Source of the DNA: Sulfitobacter sabulilitoris
GTDB lineage: Bacteria > Pseudomonadota > Alphaproteobacteria > Rhodobacterales > Rhodobacteraceae
DNA: 64,000 nucleotides
Direction of reading: 5' to 3'
Assembly (NCBI RefSeq): GCF_005887615.1
Contig: NZ_VANS01000002.1
Coordinates: 310,001-374,000, forward strand
Positions within the stretch are counted from its first letter, which is position 1. Each line of letters opens with the position of its first letter. The position numbers were made by a program, and so were the translations under genes. The notes under the pieces are model-generated. The model saw nothing but the letters and a program-made list of their open reading frames with translations. It did no database searches and was not told the DNA's origin. Positions 16,533-26,178 of this stretch are shown here, piece by piece.

Positions 16533-19482
16533 TCGCGGCGCCACCCCGCGCGTCTTCGGGCTTGCGCCCGGTGTGGATTTTCCCCGCGCGCTGGTGGATG
16601 GATTGACGGCGCGAATGGCGGGCCAGCCCCCCGAGGCAATGGCACGGGTTCAGGTCATCGTGAATACCGAACGCATGGCGCGACGCCTGCGTATGTTGTT
16701 TGACGACGGCCCGGCGCTTTTGCTGCCGCGCATCCGGTTGATCACCGATCTTGCGGTGCTGGCCCCGACGGGCGCATTGCTCCCGGCGCTATCGCCTTTG
16801 CGGCGACGCCTTGAACTGATCAAGCTGATTTCGCAACTTCTGGATCAGCAGCCGGACCTCGCGCCACGAGCTTCCTTGTATGATCTGGCGGACAGCCTGG
16901 CGGGCCTGATGGACGAAATGCAGGGCGAGGGCGTCGCGGCGGAGGACATCGCCAATCTGGACGTGACGGATCAATCAGGCCATTGGCAGCGCGCGCAAAG
17001 TTTCATCTCGATTGCGCAGACCTACATCGACCAGACGGCGCTGGCGCCTGACCCCGAAACCCGCCAGCGTCGGTTGGTCGAGGCGATCGTCGGCGAATGG
17101 CGGGACAACCCGCCGCACGATCCCATCATCCTTGCGGGATCGACTGGGTCGCGGGGGACGACCCAGATGTTGATGCAGGCAGTGGCGCGGTTGCCGCAGG
17201 GCGCATTGGTTCTGCCGGGGTTCGATTTCGACATGCCCGCTGCGATCTGGTCCGATCTCGACGATGCAATGCTGTCAGAGGATCATCCCCAATACCGCTT
17301 TCATGCGCTGATGCGTGCGCTTGACCTTGGCGCGGACCAGGTCGAGGTCTGGCACGACACGCCGCCGCCATCGGCGCCCCGCAATGCGTTGGTATCGCTA
17401 TCGTTGCGTCCTGCGCCGGTGACGGATGCCTGGATGACCGAGGGGACGCGCCTGCGAAATCTGGACCGCGCAACCGCCGCGATCACGCTTGTCCGGGCCG
17501 AAACCCCACGGGTCGAGGCGCTGACCATCGCGATGCGGTTGCGGCACGCGGTGGAAAACGGACAGGCCGCCGCCCTGATCACACCTGACAGGATGCTCAC
17601 CCGGCAGGTTACATCGGCGCTGGACCGGTGGGACATCCTGCCGGACGACAGTGCTGGCACGCCTCTGCAACTGACGCCGCCGGGGCGTTTCCTGCGGCAT
17701 GTTGCCGGGCTTTTTGTGCGCAGACTGGATGCCGAGGCATTTCTGACGCTGTTGAAACATCCTCTGACGCACAGCGGCGCGGATCGAAACCTGCACCAAC
17801 TCAACACGCAGCGGCTTGAACTGCGAATCCGCCGCGACGGGCTTCCCTATCCGGATGCCGAAGGTCTCGCGCGGCTGGCCCTGAAATCGGCCACGGACGA
17901 GGGCGAGCGTGCGGTGATGTCGACCTGGGCCGCTTGGGTCGGCGATCTGCTGTGCGACCGGATGGTTCCCGGCGAGCGGCCGCTAGGCCATTGGGTCGAC
18001 GCACACCTGCGATTGGCGGAGGCTTTGTCGGCCGGTCCCGACGCTGATACCACGGGCGAGCTTTGGAAGATGCAGGCGGGTGAAAAGGCGCGCGCGACAC
18101 TGCAATCGTTGCAGGATGAGGCCCCGCATGGCGGATCCATGACCGCTGCCGATTACGCCGATCTCGTGGGGGCGCTGCTGTCGCAAGGCGAGGTCCGGGA
18201 CCGCGATGCACCGCACCCCGATGTCATGATCTGGGGCACGCTGGAAGCACGTGTTCAGGGTGCCGATCTGGTGATCCTGGGCGGGCTGAACGACGGCACA
18301 TGGCCCGAAGCGCCCAAGCCGGACCCTTGGCTGAACCGCGCCATGCGGCAAACCGCCGGGTTGCTGCTGCCCGAACGTCGCATCGGCTTGTCGGCCCACG
18401 ACTACCAACAGGCGGTCGCGGCGCCCGAGGTCTGGCTGACACGCTCGATCCGCTCCGACGATGCGGAAACCGTACCGTCGCGATGGCTGAATCGGCTGGA
18501 AAACCTGATGCGTGGCTTGCCAAAGCAGGGCGGGCAACACGCCTGGGACGCTATGACGGCACGTGGCGATCAGTGGCTCGGCCGTGCCGCCAGGCTGGAG
18601 CAGACCGTCCGCGTCAAACCCGCGCGCCGCCCGTCGCCCCGCCCCCCGGTCGCCGCGCGGCCCGACGCGCTTTCGGTGACGGAAATCAAACGCCTGATCC
18701 GCGACCCCTTTGCGATCTACGCCAAGCATACGCTGCGCCTGTCCAAAATGGGGCCGCTGGTGCAGGGGCCCGATGCCGCGATGCGCGGCAATCTCGTGCA
18801 TGACATCATGGAACGCTTTATCAAGACCGTCACCGACGACCCGGCGCAATTGACGGCCACGACCCTGATGCGCATCGCCGACGACGCCCTGGCACAGGAT
18901 GCGCCGTGGCCCGCGGCGCGGGCGATGTGGCGCGCGCGGATTGAACGGGTGGCTGACTGGTTCATTGCGCGCGAGGCAGAGCGACAGGCCCAAGCGAAAC
19001 CGATCGCTTTCGAGGATGACGCAAGGGGCAAGCTGACCTTGCCGGATCTGGGGTTCACCCTGACGGCCCGCGCAGACCGGATCGACCGGACCGACTATGG
19101 CGATGCGATGATCTATGACTACAAGACTGGAACACCGCCAAGCGCGCCCGAACAGGCCAAGTTCGACAAGCAGCTTCTAATCATGGCCGCGATGATCGAA
19201 GAGGGCGCTTTTGAAAAGATCGGGCCGTTGCATGTCGCACGCGCCACTTTTGTCGGTCTGGGCTCCAAACCGGTAGAGGTTGACGCACCGCTTGAGGATG
19301 AGCCCCCGCGCGAGGTGCTGGCCGAACTTCGCAGCCTGATCGCCGCCTACCTCAGCCCTGAACAGGGGTTTACCGCCCGACGGATGATGCAGCAGGACCG
19401 CTATGGCAGCGACTATGATCAGTTGGCGCGCTTTGGGGAATGGGACGCGACACAGGATGCGTATCCAGAGGATTTGACATGA
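16525..19482 (+). CDS. addB: Double-strand break repair protein AddB (alphaproteobacterial type)
   Basis: 985 residues. The N-terminal part is a degenerate helicase-like domain (VNTERMARRLR, LLPRIRLITDL). The C-terminal RecB-like nuclease domain has LSVTEIKRLIRDPFAIYAKHTL and the PD-(D/E)XK core TARADRIDRTD with YDYKTGTPPS. AddAB resects double-strand breaks to 3' tails for RecA loading, the alphaproteobacterial equivalent of RecBCD. The ATG at 16525 is chosen because it is in frame after the murU overlap and gives the family N-terminus. The stop overlaps addA (ATGA), so the two subunits are translationally coupled. Confidence 0.95.
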   Translation: MFDRGATPRVFGLAPGVDFPRALVDGLTARMAGQPPEAMARVQVIVNTERMARRLRMLFDDGPALLLPRIRLITDLAVLAPTGALLPALSPLRRRLELIKLISQLLDQQPDLAPRASLYDLADSLAGLMDEMQGEGVAAEDIANLDVTDQSGHWQRAQSFISIAQTYIDQTALAPDPETRQRRLVEAIVGEWRDNPPHDPIILAGSTGSRGTTQMLMQAVARLPQGALVLPGFDFDMPAAIWSDLDDAMLSEDHPQYRFHALMRALDLGADQVEVWHDTPPPSAPRNALVSLSLRPAPVTDAWMTEGTRLRNLDRATAAITLVRAETPRVEALTIAMRLRHAVENGQAAALITPDRMLTRQVTSALDRWDILPDDSAGTPLQLTPPGRFLRHVAGLFVRRLDAEAFLTLLKHPLTHSGADRNLHQLNTQRLELRIRRDGLPYPDAEGLARLALKSATDEGERAVMSTWAAWVGDLLCDRMVPGERPLGHWVDAHLRLAEALSAGPDADTTGELWKMQAGEKARATLQSLQDEAPHGGSMTAADYADLVGALLSQGEVRDRDAPHPDVMIWGTLEARVQGADLVILGGLNDGTWPEAPKPDPWLNRAMRQTAGLLLPERRIGLSAHDYQQAVAAPEVWLTRSIRSDDAETVPSRWLNRLENLMRGLPKQGGQHAWDAMTARGDQWLGRAARLEQTVRVKPARRPSPRPPVAARPDALSVTEIKRLIRDPFAIYAKHTLRLSKMGPLVQGPDAAMRGNLVHDIMERFIKTVTDDPAQLTATTLMRIADDALAQDAPWPAARAMWRARIERVADWFIAREAERQAQAKPIAFEDDARGKLTLPDLGFTLTARADRIDRTDYGDAMIYDYKTGTPPSAPEQAKFDKQLLIMAAMIEEGAFEKIGPLHVARATFVGLGSKPVEVDAPLEDEPPREVLAELRSLIAAYLSPEQGFTARRMMQQDRYGSDYDQLARFGEWDATQDAYPEDLT

Positions 19483-22400
19483 TCCAACGCGATGCGGCCA
19501 CCCAAAGACAAGTCGACGCCGCGCGGCCAGATGTCTCTACGTGGCTGGCGGCCAACGCGGGGTCGGGCAAAACCCGCGTGTTGACCGACCGGGTCGCGCG
19601 CCTGCTGCTAGACGGCGTCGAGCCGCAGCACATTCTGTGCCTGACATACACCAAGGCGGCTGCGTCGGAGATGCAGAACCGTCTGTTCCGCCGCCTGGGC
19701 GAATGGGCGATGCTGGGCCAGGACGCGCTGCGCGATGCGTTGGTTCAATTGGGGGCCGAAGGGCAGCTGGATGACGCAAACCTGCGCGCGGCCAGAACAC
19801 TGTTCGCGCGTGCGATCGAAACGCCCGGCGGGCTCAAGATCCAGACCATTCATTCGTTCTGCGCGTCGCTCCTTCGGCGCTTTCCCCTGGAGGCAGGCGT
19901 CAGCCCGCAGTTTACCGAAATCGAGGATCGCGCCGCGGATCTCTTGCGCGAAGAGATCGTGGACCGGATGGCCGATGGCGCCGACTCGGGCGTCGTCGCG
20001 GGAATTGCCACGCATTTCACCGGCGAGGAACTTGGCAAGCTCACGCGCGCCATCGTCGGACAGCGAGAGGCATTTGCGAACCCGGTCGATTGGGCCGCGT
20101 GTCTTGCGCTGTTCGGCCAGCCCACCGATCTGAGCGCAGAGCGGATAGAGCGCGGCGTTTTCCAGGGTGGCGAGGCGGAGATGATCGCGCGCATTGTCCC
20201 GCCGATGCTGACCAAGGGCGGCAACGACGGCAAGGCAGCAGAGAAATTGCGGACCCTTCGGACGATCGATTACGCGGCGCTGCCCGTGCTTGAGGGTGTC
20301 TTCCTGAACGGCGCCAAGGCCAAGGCGCCGTTTGCCGCGAAAATTGGCGGGTTTCCGACCAAGCCGACGCAAAAGGTCATTGCCGACGATCTGCCCTTGC
20401 TGAACGATTTGATGCAACGGGTCGAGGAGGCCCGCCAGCCACGTTTGGCATTGCTGGCGGCGCGCAAGACTTACGCGCTCCATCGGTTCGCCGCGCGGTT
20501 CGTGCCGTTGTACGAACATGAAAAACTGATCCGCGGCTGGCTGGATTTCGACGATCTGATCCTCAAGGCGCGACAGCTTTTGACCGATCCGCGCGTCGCG
20601 GCCTGGGTGTTGTTCCGGATCGACGGCGGCATCGATCATATCCTGGTGGACGAGGCGCAAGACACCAGCCCGGCGCAGTGGGACGTGATCCGCAAGCTTG
20701 CCGCCGAGTTTTCAAGCGGTGAGGGCGCGCGCAGCAACGTGGCGCGTACGCTGTTCGTGGTCGGCGACAAGAAACAGTCGATCTATTCCTTTCAGGGTGC
20801 CGATCCACGCGAATTCGACCGCATGCAGGCGGAATTCGATACCAAGCTGACCGCGGCCGGCCATGTGTTTCAGGACAGCACGCTGGACCATTCGTTCCGC
20901 TCGTCCTCCGCCATCCTGCGGCTGGTGGATGCGACGTTCGACAACCGGATACAGGCGGGCTTTGCCAAGGACGCACTGCACGTGGCATTCAAGGCGGACC
21001 TGCCCGGACGGGTAGATCTGTGGCCAGTGGTGGACAAGCAGGATGACGATGACGACCGCCTGTGGTCAGACCCGGTTGATCGGCGCAGCGCACGGCACCA
21101 TACCGTACTGCTTGCCAACCAGATCGCCTGCAACATCAAGAGGATGATCGATACCGGCCAGACCGTTCCGGTTGACGGGCCAACGCCCGGAAGCTTTGTC
21201 AGACGCCCTGTGCGGGCAGGCGACGTTCTGATCCTGGTGCAACGTCGATCCGAGCTTTTTGCCGAGATCATCCGCGCCTGCAAGGCGCATCAGTTGCCGA
21301 TTGCCGGTGCGGATCGGCTCAAGGTCGGAGCGGAACTGGCGGTCAAGGATCTGGGTGCGCTGCTGTCGTTCCTTGCCACGCCGGAAGACAGCCTGTCTCT
21401 CGCCACGGCATTGAAATCGCCGCTGTTCGGGTGGACTGAACAGGCGCTGTTCGATCTGGCGCACCGGCGCACGCAGCCACACCTTTGGCAAGCGCTGCGC
21501 CAACGCGGTGCCGATTTTCCCGATACGATCACGATCCTGCGCGATCTGCGTGCCAACACCGACTTTCTGCGCCCCTACGATCTGATCGAGCGGATCCTGA
21601 CCCGGCACGGTGGGCGGGCGAGGCTGTTGTCGCGTCTTGGGCCCGAAGCGGAGGACGGGATCAATGCCTTGCTCAGCCAGGCCCTCGCCTATGAGCGCAG
21701 CGCCGTGCCGAGCCTGACCGGGTTTCTGGTGTGGATGGAAACCGACGATCTGGACATCAAGCGCCAGATTGACAGCGCGTCCGACCAGATCCGGGTGATG
21801 ACGGTGCATGGCGCCAAAGGGCTGGAGGCACCCATCGTCATTCTGCCCGACACGGGCAAACGCGACATTCAGATCAAGGACGAGATCGTCAGCCTGAACG
21901 GCACGCCGGTCTGGAAGGCAAACGCCGACGACATGCCGGACACGATGCGCGACGCCATCGACAAAATGAAGGACGCGCAACACGACGAAAGGCTGCGGCT
22001 TTTGTACGTGGCGCTGACACGGGCGGAAAAATGGCTGATCGTCGCTGCCGCGGGCGATCTGTCGAACGATGGCAGCAGTTGGTATCAGATGGTTCAGGCC
22101 GCGCTGCTGCAGTCGGGCGCGACGGAGCAGATGTTCGACGGATCGCCGGGCCTGCGCCTGCAGGAGGGCGACTGGGACGACCTGGAGATGGCATCGGTTT
22201 CGGTTCCGCCAAGGCACGATGCTACCCTGCCGGAGCTGTTTTCGCGCGCAGCACCTGCGCCTGCTGACCGGTCCAAAACGGTGTCACCCTCCGATCTGGG
22301 CGGCGCCAAGGCACTGCCGGGCGATCAGGGCGAAGACGAGGACACGGCGAAACGCTATGGCTCGCTCGTGCACTTTTACCTTGAACATCTGGGCGGGCGC

Positions 22401-22865
22401 GATCCGGCGGATTGGCCCACGATCCTTGCCGCGTTGCACCCTGCGGGCGCTGCGGATGACACCGCCCGGCGCGCCGCCGAGGAAGCGATGTCGGTGGCGT
22501 CCGCGCCTGCGCTGGCCGATCTGTTCGCACCGGGCACGATGGCCGAAGTGCCGATCAGCGCCGCCTGGGGCGAGAGCCGCCTGCATGGGATCGTCGACCG
22601 CCTGATCGTGACCGACACACGGGTTCTGGCCGTTGATTTCAAAACCAACCGCACCGTGCCCGGATCGGCGGCGCAGTGCCCCGAAGGATTGCTGCGCCAG
22701 ATGGGCGCATATGCCCATGCGCTGGCGCAGATCTATCCCGGCAAACGGATCGAAACGTCGATTTTGTGGACCCGTGACGCCACGCTGATGCCGCTTTCGC
22801 ACGATCTGGTGAATGCGGCCCTGCGCATGACGCCCGACCTTGACGAAGCCGGGCGAGGTTCTTAG
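19479..22865 (+). CDS. addA: Double-strand break repair helicase-nuclease AddA
   Basis: 1128 residues of UvrD/RecB-type superfamily 1. Motif Ia and Walker A are [15 protein letters not shown], motif II is [14 protein letters not shown], motif III is [17 protein letters not shown], and motif VI region is [14 protein letters not shown] with [11 protein letters not shown]. The C-terminal nuclease domain has [22 protein letters not shown]. It unwinds and cleaves DNA ends together with AddB. Placement addB-addA-trxA is conserved in alphaproteobacteria. The start overlaps the addB stop by four bases. Confidence 0.97.
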   Translation: MIQRDAATQRQVDAARPDVSTWLAANAGSGKTRVLTDRVARLLLDGVEPQHILCLTYTKAAASEMQNRLFRRLGEWAMLGQDALRDALVQLGAEGQLDDANLRAARTLFARAIETPGGLKIQTIHSFCASLLRRFPLEAGVSPQFTEIEDRAADLLREEIVDRMADGADSGVVAGIATHFTGEELGKLTRAIVGQREAFANPVDWAACLALFGQPTDLSAERIERGVFQGGEAEMIARIVPPMLTKGGNDGKAAEKLRTLRTIDYAALPVLEGVFLNGAKAKAPFAAKIGGFPTKPTQKVIADDLPLLNDLMQRVEEARQPRLALLAARKTYALHRFAARFVPLYEHEKLIRGWLDFDDLILKARQLLTDPRVAAWVLFRIDGGIDHILVDEAQDTSPAQWDVIRKLAAEFSSGEGARSNVARTLFVVGDKKQSIYSFQGADPREFDRMQAEFDTKLTAAGHVFQDSTLDHSFRSSSAILRLVDATFDNRIQAGFAKDALHVAFKADLPGRVDLWPVVDKQDDDDDRLWSDPVDRRSARHHTVLLANQIACNIKRMIDTGQTVPVDGPTPGSFVRRPVRAGDVLILVQRRSELFAEIIRACKAHQLPIAGADRLKVGAELAVKDLGALLSFLATPEDSLSLATALKSPLFGWTEQALFDLAHRRTQPHLWQALRQRGADFPDTITILRDLRANTDFLRPYDLIERILTRHGGRARLLSRLGPEAEDGINALLSQALAYERSAVPSLTGFLVWMETDDLDIKRQIDSASDQIRVMTVHGAKGLEAPIVILPDTGKRDIQIKDEIVSLNGTPVWKANADDMPDTMRDAIDKMKDAQHDERLRLLYVALTRAEKWLIVAAAGDLSNDGSSWYQMVQAALLQSGATEQMFDGSPGLRLQEGDWDDLEMASVSVPPRHDATLPELFSRAAPAPADRSKTVSPSDLGGAKALPGDQGEDEDTAKRYGSLVHFYLEHLGGRDPADWPTILAALHPAGAADDTARRAAEEAMSVASAPALADLFAPGTMAEVPISAAWGESRLHGIVDRLIVTDTRVLAVDFKTNRTVPGSAAQCPEGLLRQMGAYAHALAQIYPGKRIETSILWTRDATLMPLSHDLVNAALRMTPDLDEAGRGS

Positions 22866-22900
22866 GTTCGCGCTCTAATCACAGCTGTCAGGAGAGCATC

Positions 22901-23221
22901 ATGGCCACCGTCGCAGTCACCGACGCCACGTTCGACGCCGAAGTCAAAAATTCCGATATCCCCGTCGTGGTGGATTTCTGGGCCGAATGGTGCGGCCCCT
23001 GCAAGCAGATCGGCCCATCGCTCGAAGAGCTGTCGGCCGAAATGGACGGCAAAGTGAAGATCGTCAAAGTCAACGTTGACGAGAACCCCAATTCACCTGC
23101 GCAGATGGGCGTGCGCGGCATTCCGGCGCTGTTCATCTTCAAGGACGGTCAGGTCGTGTCGAACATGGCCGGCGCCAAGCCGAAGGCGGCGCTTCAGAGC
23201 TGGATCGAGGATTCGATCTAA
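22901..23221 (+). CDS. trxA: Thioredoxin
   Basis: 106 residues, normal size for Trx1. The redox centre is [12 protein letters not shown], followed by KVNVDENP, the cis-Pro loop GIPALFIF and a Gly-rich end. It reduces ribonucleotide reductase, methionine sulfoxide reductases (one is at 51.5 kb) and other thiol enzymes in the cytosol. It begins 35 bases after addA with its own GGAGAG site and ends at a strong terminator. Confidence 0.97.
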   Translation: MATVAVTDATFDAEVKNSDIPVVVDFWAEWCGPCKQIGPSLEELSAEMDGKVKIVKVNVDENPNSPAQMGVRGIPALFIFKDGQVVSNMAGAKPKAALQSWIEDSI

Positions 23222-23247
23222 GCGCGACTGGCAAATTTCAAGATCAA

Positions 23248-23276
23248 GGGGGCGTCCTTTCGGGGCGCCCTTTGTC
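23248..23276 (+). terminator. Rho-independent terminator after trxA
   Basis: GGGCGTCC-TTTC-(G)GGGCGCCC hairpin followed by TTTGT, about 28 bases past the trxA stop. It also closes the convergent minus-strand gene that ends at 23278. Confidence 0.8.
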
Positions 23277-23277
23277 G

Positions 23278-24177
23278 TCAGAGGGGCCACCCGAACCGAC
23301 GCAAACGTGCCAGGATCTTGTCCTCTGCGTCGGGGCGACCGGCATTGATGGATTGATCTTGCCAGAACCACCAGACGTAGCGCGCGAAATCAGGCTTGTA
23401 GGTCGGGGCCGCTTCAAACAGCGGTTTCAGATCCTCGTCTTGCGCCTTGAGTGCGATGTGATGAAAATCGATCTGTGCAAACAGGATCGCGGGCTTGGCA
23501 AAGAAATTGCCGAAAAAGGCCGCGCTTGAATTCTGGGTCACCACGTAGTCGCAGCCGCGCAGCAACTCCTCCATCCCGCCCATGCGAACGCTGAGCCGCG
23601 GGAAGGACAACTCCAGCCGCTCCAGCATGGCCAGATCCGCCTGGGAGTATGTTTCCTTGGGGTGCAGGGTTGCGACGATGTGACGGTTCGGATCGTGCTC
23701 AAGGCAGGCTTCGATCATCGCAAAGGGACTACGCGACTGAAACGACCGGTGTTCCGACAGCCGGCCCTGCAGCGGAACATAGACATAGCCATCTTGTGTG
23801 CAAGACTGCGGCGCATCCCCGAACAATCGCTTTTGCCAGTACGCATGAAACCGCGCGGCCGTGTCCGGGTCGATCGTGTCCGGTGCAAAGTCGGCGCGCG
23901 CGACATCCCACGCCCAGCGCGCTGCCGTCTGTTCGATTTGCCAGAAGGGATAGTGATAGACCCGTCGAAACATCAGCCCCTTTGCATCGGGCGGCTGGTT
24001 CATATGGGTCAGCGTATACGCACCGTCGGCACGCGGCGGTGTCTTGGAATATTCGACGTCCATCCCGGCGCGCTGCGCGATCTGCGCGATCTTGGCGATG
24101 AAGTTATGCTCGCCCGCCGCCGCGCTCTGGCGCAGGCCGTCTTCGAGGTGAAATCGAAGGGTTGCTTGATCGGTCAT
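23278..24177 (-). CDS. Unknown protein, possibly capsule/Kdo-transferase-like
   Basis: 299 residues, soluble, aromatic-rich. I do not recognise an assigned family. A segment YVYVPLQGRLSEHRSF (about 131-146), an HPKE motif at 172-175 and a C-terminal motif CDYVVTQNSSAAFFGNFF then AKPAILFAQIDFHH (about 209-240) resemble the nucleotide-sugar half of KpsS/KpsC capsule Kdo transferases. In those proteins a conserved N-S-[ST] precedes a KPAI strand. No signal peptide is visible. The gene is divergent from hslVU across a 100-bp promoter region with a perfect dyad. Function is tentative. Confidence 0.7.
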   Translation of the reverse strand: MTDQATLRFHLEDGLRQSAAAGEHNFIAKIAQIAQRAGMDVEYSKTPPRADGAYTLTHMNQPPDAKGLMFRRVYHYPFWQIEQTAARWAWDVARADFAPDTIDPDTAARFHAYWQKRLFGDAPQSCTQDGYVYVPLQGRLSEHRSFQSRSPFAMIEACLEHDPNRHIVATLHPKETYSQADLAMLERLELSFPRLSVRMGGMEELLRGCDYVVTQNSSAAFFGNFFAKPAILFAQIDFHHIALKAQDEDLKPLFEAAPTYKPDFARYVWWFWQDQSINAGRPDAEDKILARLRRFGWPL

Positions 24178-24206
24178 ATGCAGAACGCTACCGACAGGAT
24201 GGCGGC

Positions 24207-24230
24207 GTCACAAGGGGTTGCCCTTGTGAC
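24207..24230. repeat. Perfect 10-bp inverted repeat in the hslV promoter region
   Basis: GTCACAAGGG-GTTG-CCCTTGTGAC. Its right arm contains the CTTGTG that would serve as a heat-shock -35 for hslV. It could be an operator of dimeric symmetry or a hairpin near the 5' end of the divergent minus-strand transcript. Confidence 0.6.
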
Positions 24231-24250
24231 CGGGCGGGGCGGGGCCATAT
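24223..24250 (+). promoter_or_regulatory. Candidate RpoH (sigma-32) promoter of hslVU
   Basis: CTTGTG, a 16-base spacer and CCATAT match the RpoH pattern of alphaproteobacteria reasonably well, 27 bases before the hslV ATG. HslVU is a heat-shock protease elsewhere. This is inferred from pattern only. Confidence 0.45.
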
Positions 24251-24277
24251 AGAGAAGCTACGACAAGGAGATACCCA

Positions 24278-24835
24278 ATGGCCAAGCAAGAATTTCCCGG
24301 ATGGCACGGGACGACGATCATCGGCGTCAAAAAGGGCGGCGAGGTCGTGATCGCAGGTGACGGCCAGGTCAGCCTTGGCCAAACCGTGATCAAGGGCACC
24401 GCCCGAAAGGTGCGCCGCTTGTCGCCCGGCGGTTACGACGTGATCGCAGGTTTTGCCGGTTCGACCGCCGACGCCTTCACCCTGCTGGAACGGCTTGAGG
24501 CAAAGCTTGAGAGCTTTCCCGGTCAGTTGCAGCGGGCCAGCGTTGAATTGGCCAAGGACTGGCGCACTGACAAGTACCTGCAAAAACTGGAAGCGATGCT
24601 GATCGTGACCGACGGGGCCGATCTTTTGGTGATTACCGGGGCGGGCGACGTGCTCGAGCCGGAACACGCGATTGCCGCGATCGGGTCAGGCGGGAACTAT
24701 GCACTGGCCGCGGCGCGCGGCATGATGGACAGCGACCGCGACGCCGAAGGCGTGGCCCGCGACGCGATGGCGATTGCCGCAGATATCTGCGTCTATACCA
24801 ATGGAAACCTTACGGTGGAGAAAATCAGCACATGA
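24278..24835 (+). CDS. hslV: ATP-dependent protease subunit HslV (ClpQ)
   Basis: 185 residues, proteasome-beta-like threonine peptidase. The N-terminus [17 protein letters not shown] carries the catalytic Thr at residue 12 or 13 after processing of a short propeptide, and [14 protein letters not shown] holds the conserved Asp/Lys region. It forms a double hexamer with HslU to degrade unfolded proteins. It has an AAGGAGAT ribosome site and overlaps hslU by four bases (ATGA). Confidence 0.97.
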   Translation: MAKQEFPGWHGTTIIGVKKGGEVVIAGDGQVSLGQTVIKGTARKVRRLSPGGYDVIAGFAGSTADAFTLLERLEAKLESFPGQLQRASVELAKDWRTDKYLQKLEAMLIVTDGADLLVITGAGDVLEPEHAIAAIGSGGNYALAAARGMMDSDRDAEGVARDAMAIAADICVYTNGNLTVEKIST

Positions 24836-26136
24836 CCGATCTGACCCCCCGCGAAATCGTGAGCGAGCTGGACCGCTTCATCATCGGCCAGAAAGACGCA
24901 AAGCGCGCCGTGGCCGTGGCCCTTCGCAACCGCTGGCGCCGCAAGCAACTGTCGGACGACCTGCGCGAAGAGGTCTATCCCAAGAATATCCTGATGATTG
25001 GACCCACGGGGGTGGGCAAAACCGAAATCAGCCGCCGTTTGGCGAAATTGGCCCGCGCGCCGTTCATCAAGGTCGAGGCGACGAAATTCACCGAGGTCGG
25101 TTATGTCGGCCGCGACGTTGAACAGATCGTGCGCGATCTGGTCGATACCGCCATCGCGATGGTGCGCGATCAGATGCGCGAAGACGTCAAGACCAACGCT
25201 CACGAGGCCGCCGAGGAGCGCGTGATCGATGCCATTGCGGGCGAAGACGCCCGTGAAGGCACCCGCGAGATGTTTCGCAAGAAGCTGAAGTCGGGCGAGC
25301 TGGACAACACCATGATTGACCTCGAGGTGGCCGATACCTCAAGCCCGTTTCCGATGATGGATATTCCCGGTCAGCAGGGCGGCATGGGCATGCTTAACCT
25401 GGGCGACCTGTTTGGCAAAGCCATGGGCGGGCGCAAGACGAAAAAGCGTCTTTCGGTCGCCGAAAGCTACGAGGTTCTGATCGGGGAGGAGGCCGACAAG
25501 CTGTTGGACGACGAAACCGTGACGCGAAACGCCATCGAAGCGGTGGAGCAGAACGGAATCGTGTTCCTGGACGAGATCGACAAGGTCTGCGCCCGGTCGG
25601 ATGCACGCGGTGGCGACGTCAGCCGTGAAGGCGTGCAGCGCGATCTTCTGCCCCTGATCGAAGGGACGATCGTCAGCACCAAGCATGGGCCCGTCAAGAC
25701 CGACCACATCCTGTTCATCGCCTCGGGGGCGTTTCACATCGCCAAGCCGTCCGACCTGTTGCCCGAATTGCAGGGACGTCTGCCCATTCGGGTTGAGCTG
25801 CGCGCGCTGACAGAGGACGATTTCGTGCGTATCCTGACCGAGACGGATAACGCGTTGACACTGCAATATACCGCCTTGATGCAAACCGAAGAGGTCAAGG
25901 TCAGCTTTACGCCCGAAGGGATCGCGGCGCTGGCCAAGATCGCGGCGGACGTGAACCAGTCGGTCGAAAATATCGGCGCGAGGCGGCTCTATACCGTGAT
26001 GGAGCGTGTGTTCGAGGAGCTGTCGTTCAATGCGCCCGACCGCGGCGGTGAGGAAATTTCGGTCGATGCGGATTTCGTCGAGAAGAACCTTGGGGCGTTG
26101 ACGCGCTCGACCGACCTGTCGCGCTACGTTCTTTAG
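24832..26136 (+). CDS. hslU: ATP-dependent protease ATPase subunit HslU (ClpY)
   Basis: 434 residues, AAA+ unfoldase. Walker A is [15 protein letters not shown], pore motif [15 protein letters not shown], Walker [11 protein letters not shown], sensor [19 protein letters not shown]. The inserted I-domain spans about 110-240 and includes a Met/Gly-rich stretch. The C-terminal SRYVL tail inserts into HslV. It is translationally coupled to hslV. Confidence 0.98.
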   Translation: MTDLTPREIVSELDRFIIGQKDAKRAVAVALRNRWRRKQLSDDLREEVYPKNILMIGPTGVGKTEISRRLAKLARAPFIKVEATKFTEVGYVGRDVEQIVRDLVDTAIAMVRDQMREDVKTNAHEAAEERVIDAIAGEDAREGTREMFRKKLKSGELDNTMIDLEVADTSSPFPMMDIPGQQGGMGMLNLGDLFGKAMGGRKTKKRLSVAESYEVLIGEEADKLLDDETVTRNAIEAVEQNGIVFLDEIDKVCARSDARGGDVSREGVQRDLLPLIEGTIVSTKHGPVKTDHILFIASGAFHIAKPSDLLPELQGRLPIRVELRALTEDDFVRILTETDNALTLQYTALMQTEEVKVSFTPEGIAALAKIAADVNQSVENIGARRLYTVMERVFEELSFNAPDRGGEEISVDADFVEKNLGALTRSTDLSRYVL

Positions 26137-26149
26137 GGGTTTTCTTTGG

Positions 26150-26178
26150 CCCATGTCCCTGTGAATGAGGGGCATGGG
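26150..26178 (+). repeat. Hairpin covering the start region of the MFS gene
   Basis: CCCATGTCCC and GGGGCATGGG form a 10-bp stem with one G-U pair and a nine-base loop. The 3' arm contains the GGGG of the ribosome site and the ATG at 26174; the other in-frame ATG (26165) is in the loop. It begins 14 bases after the hslU stop and has no T-tract, so terminator function is doubtful. Confidence 0.6.
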
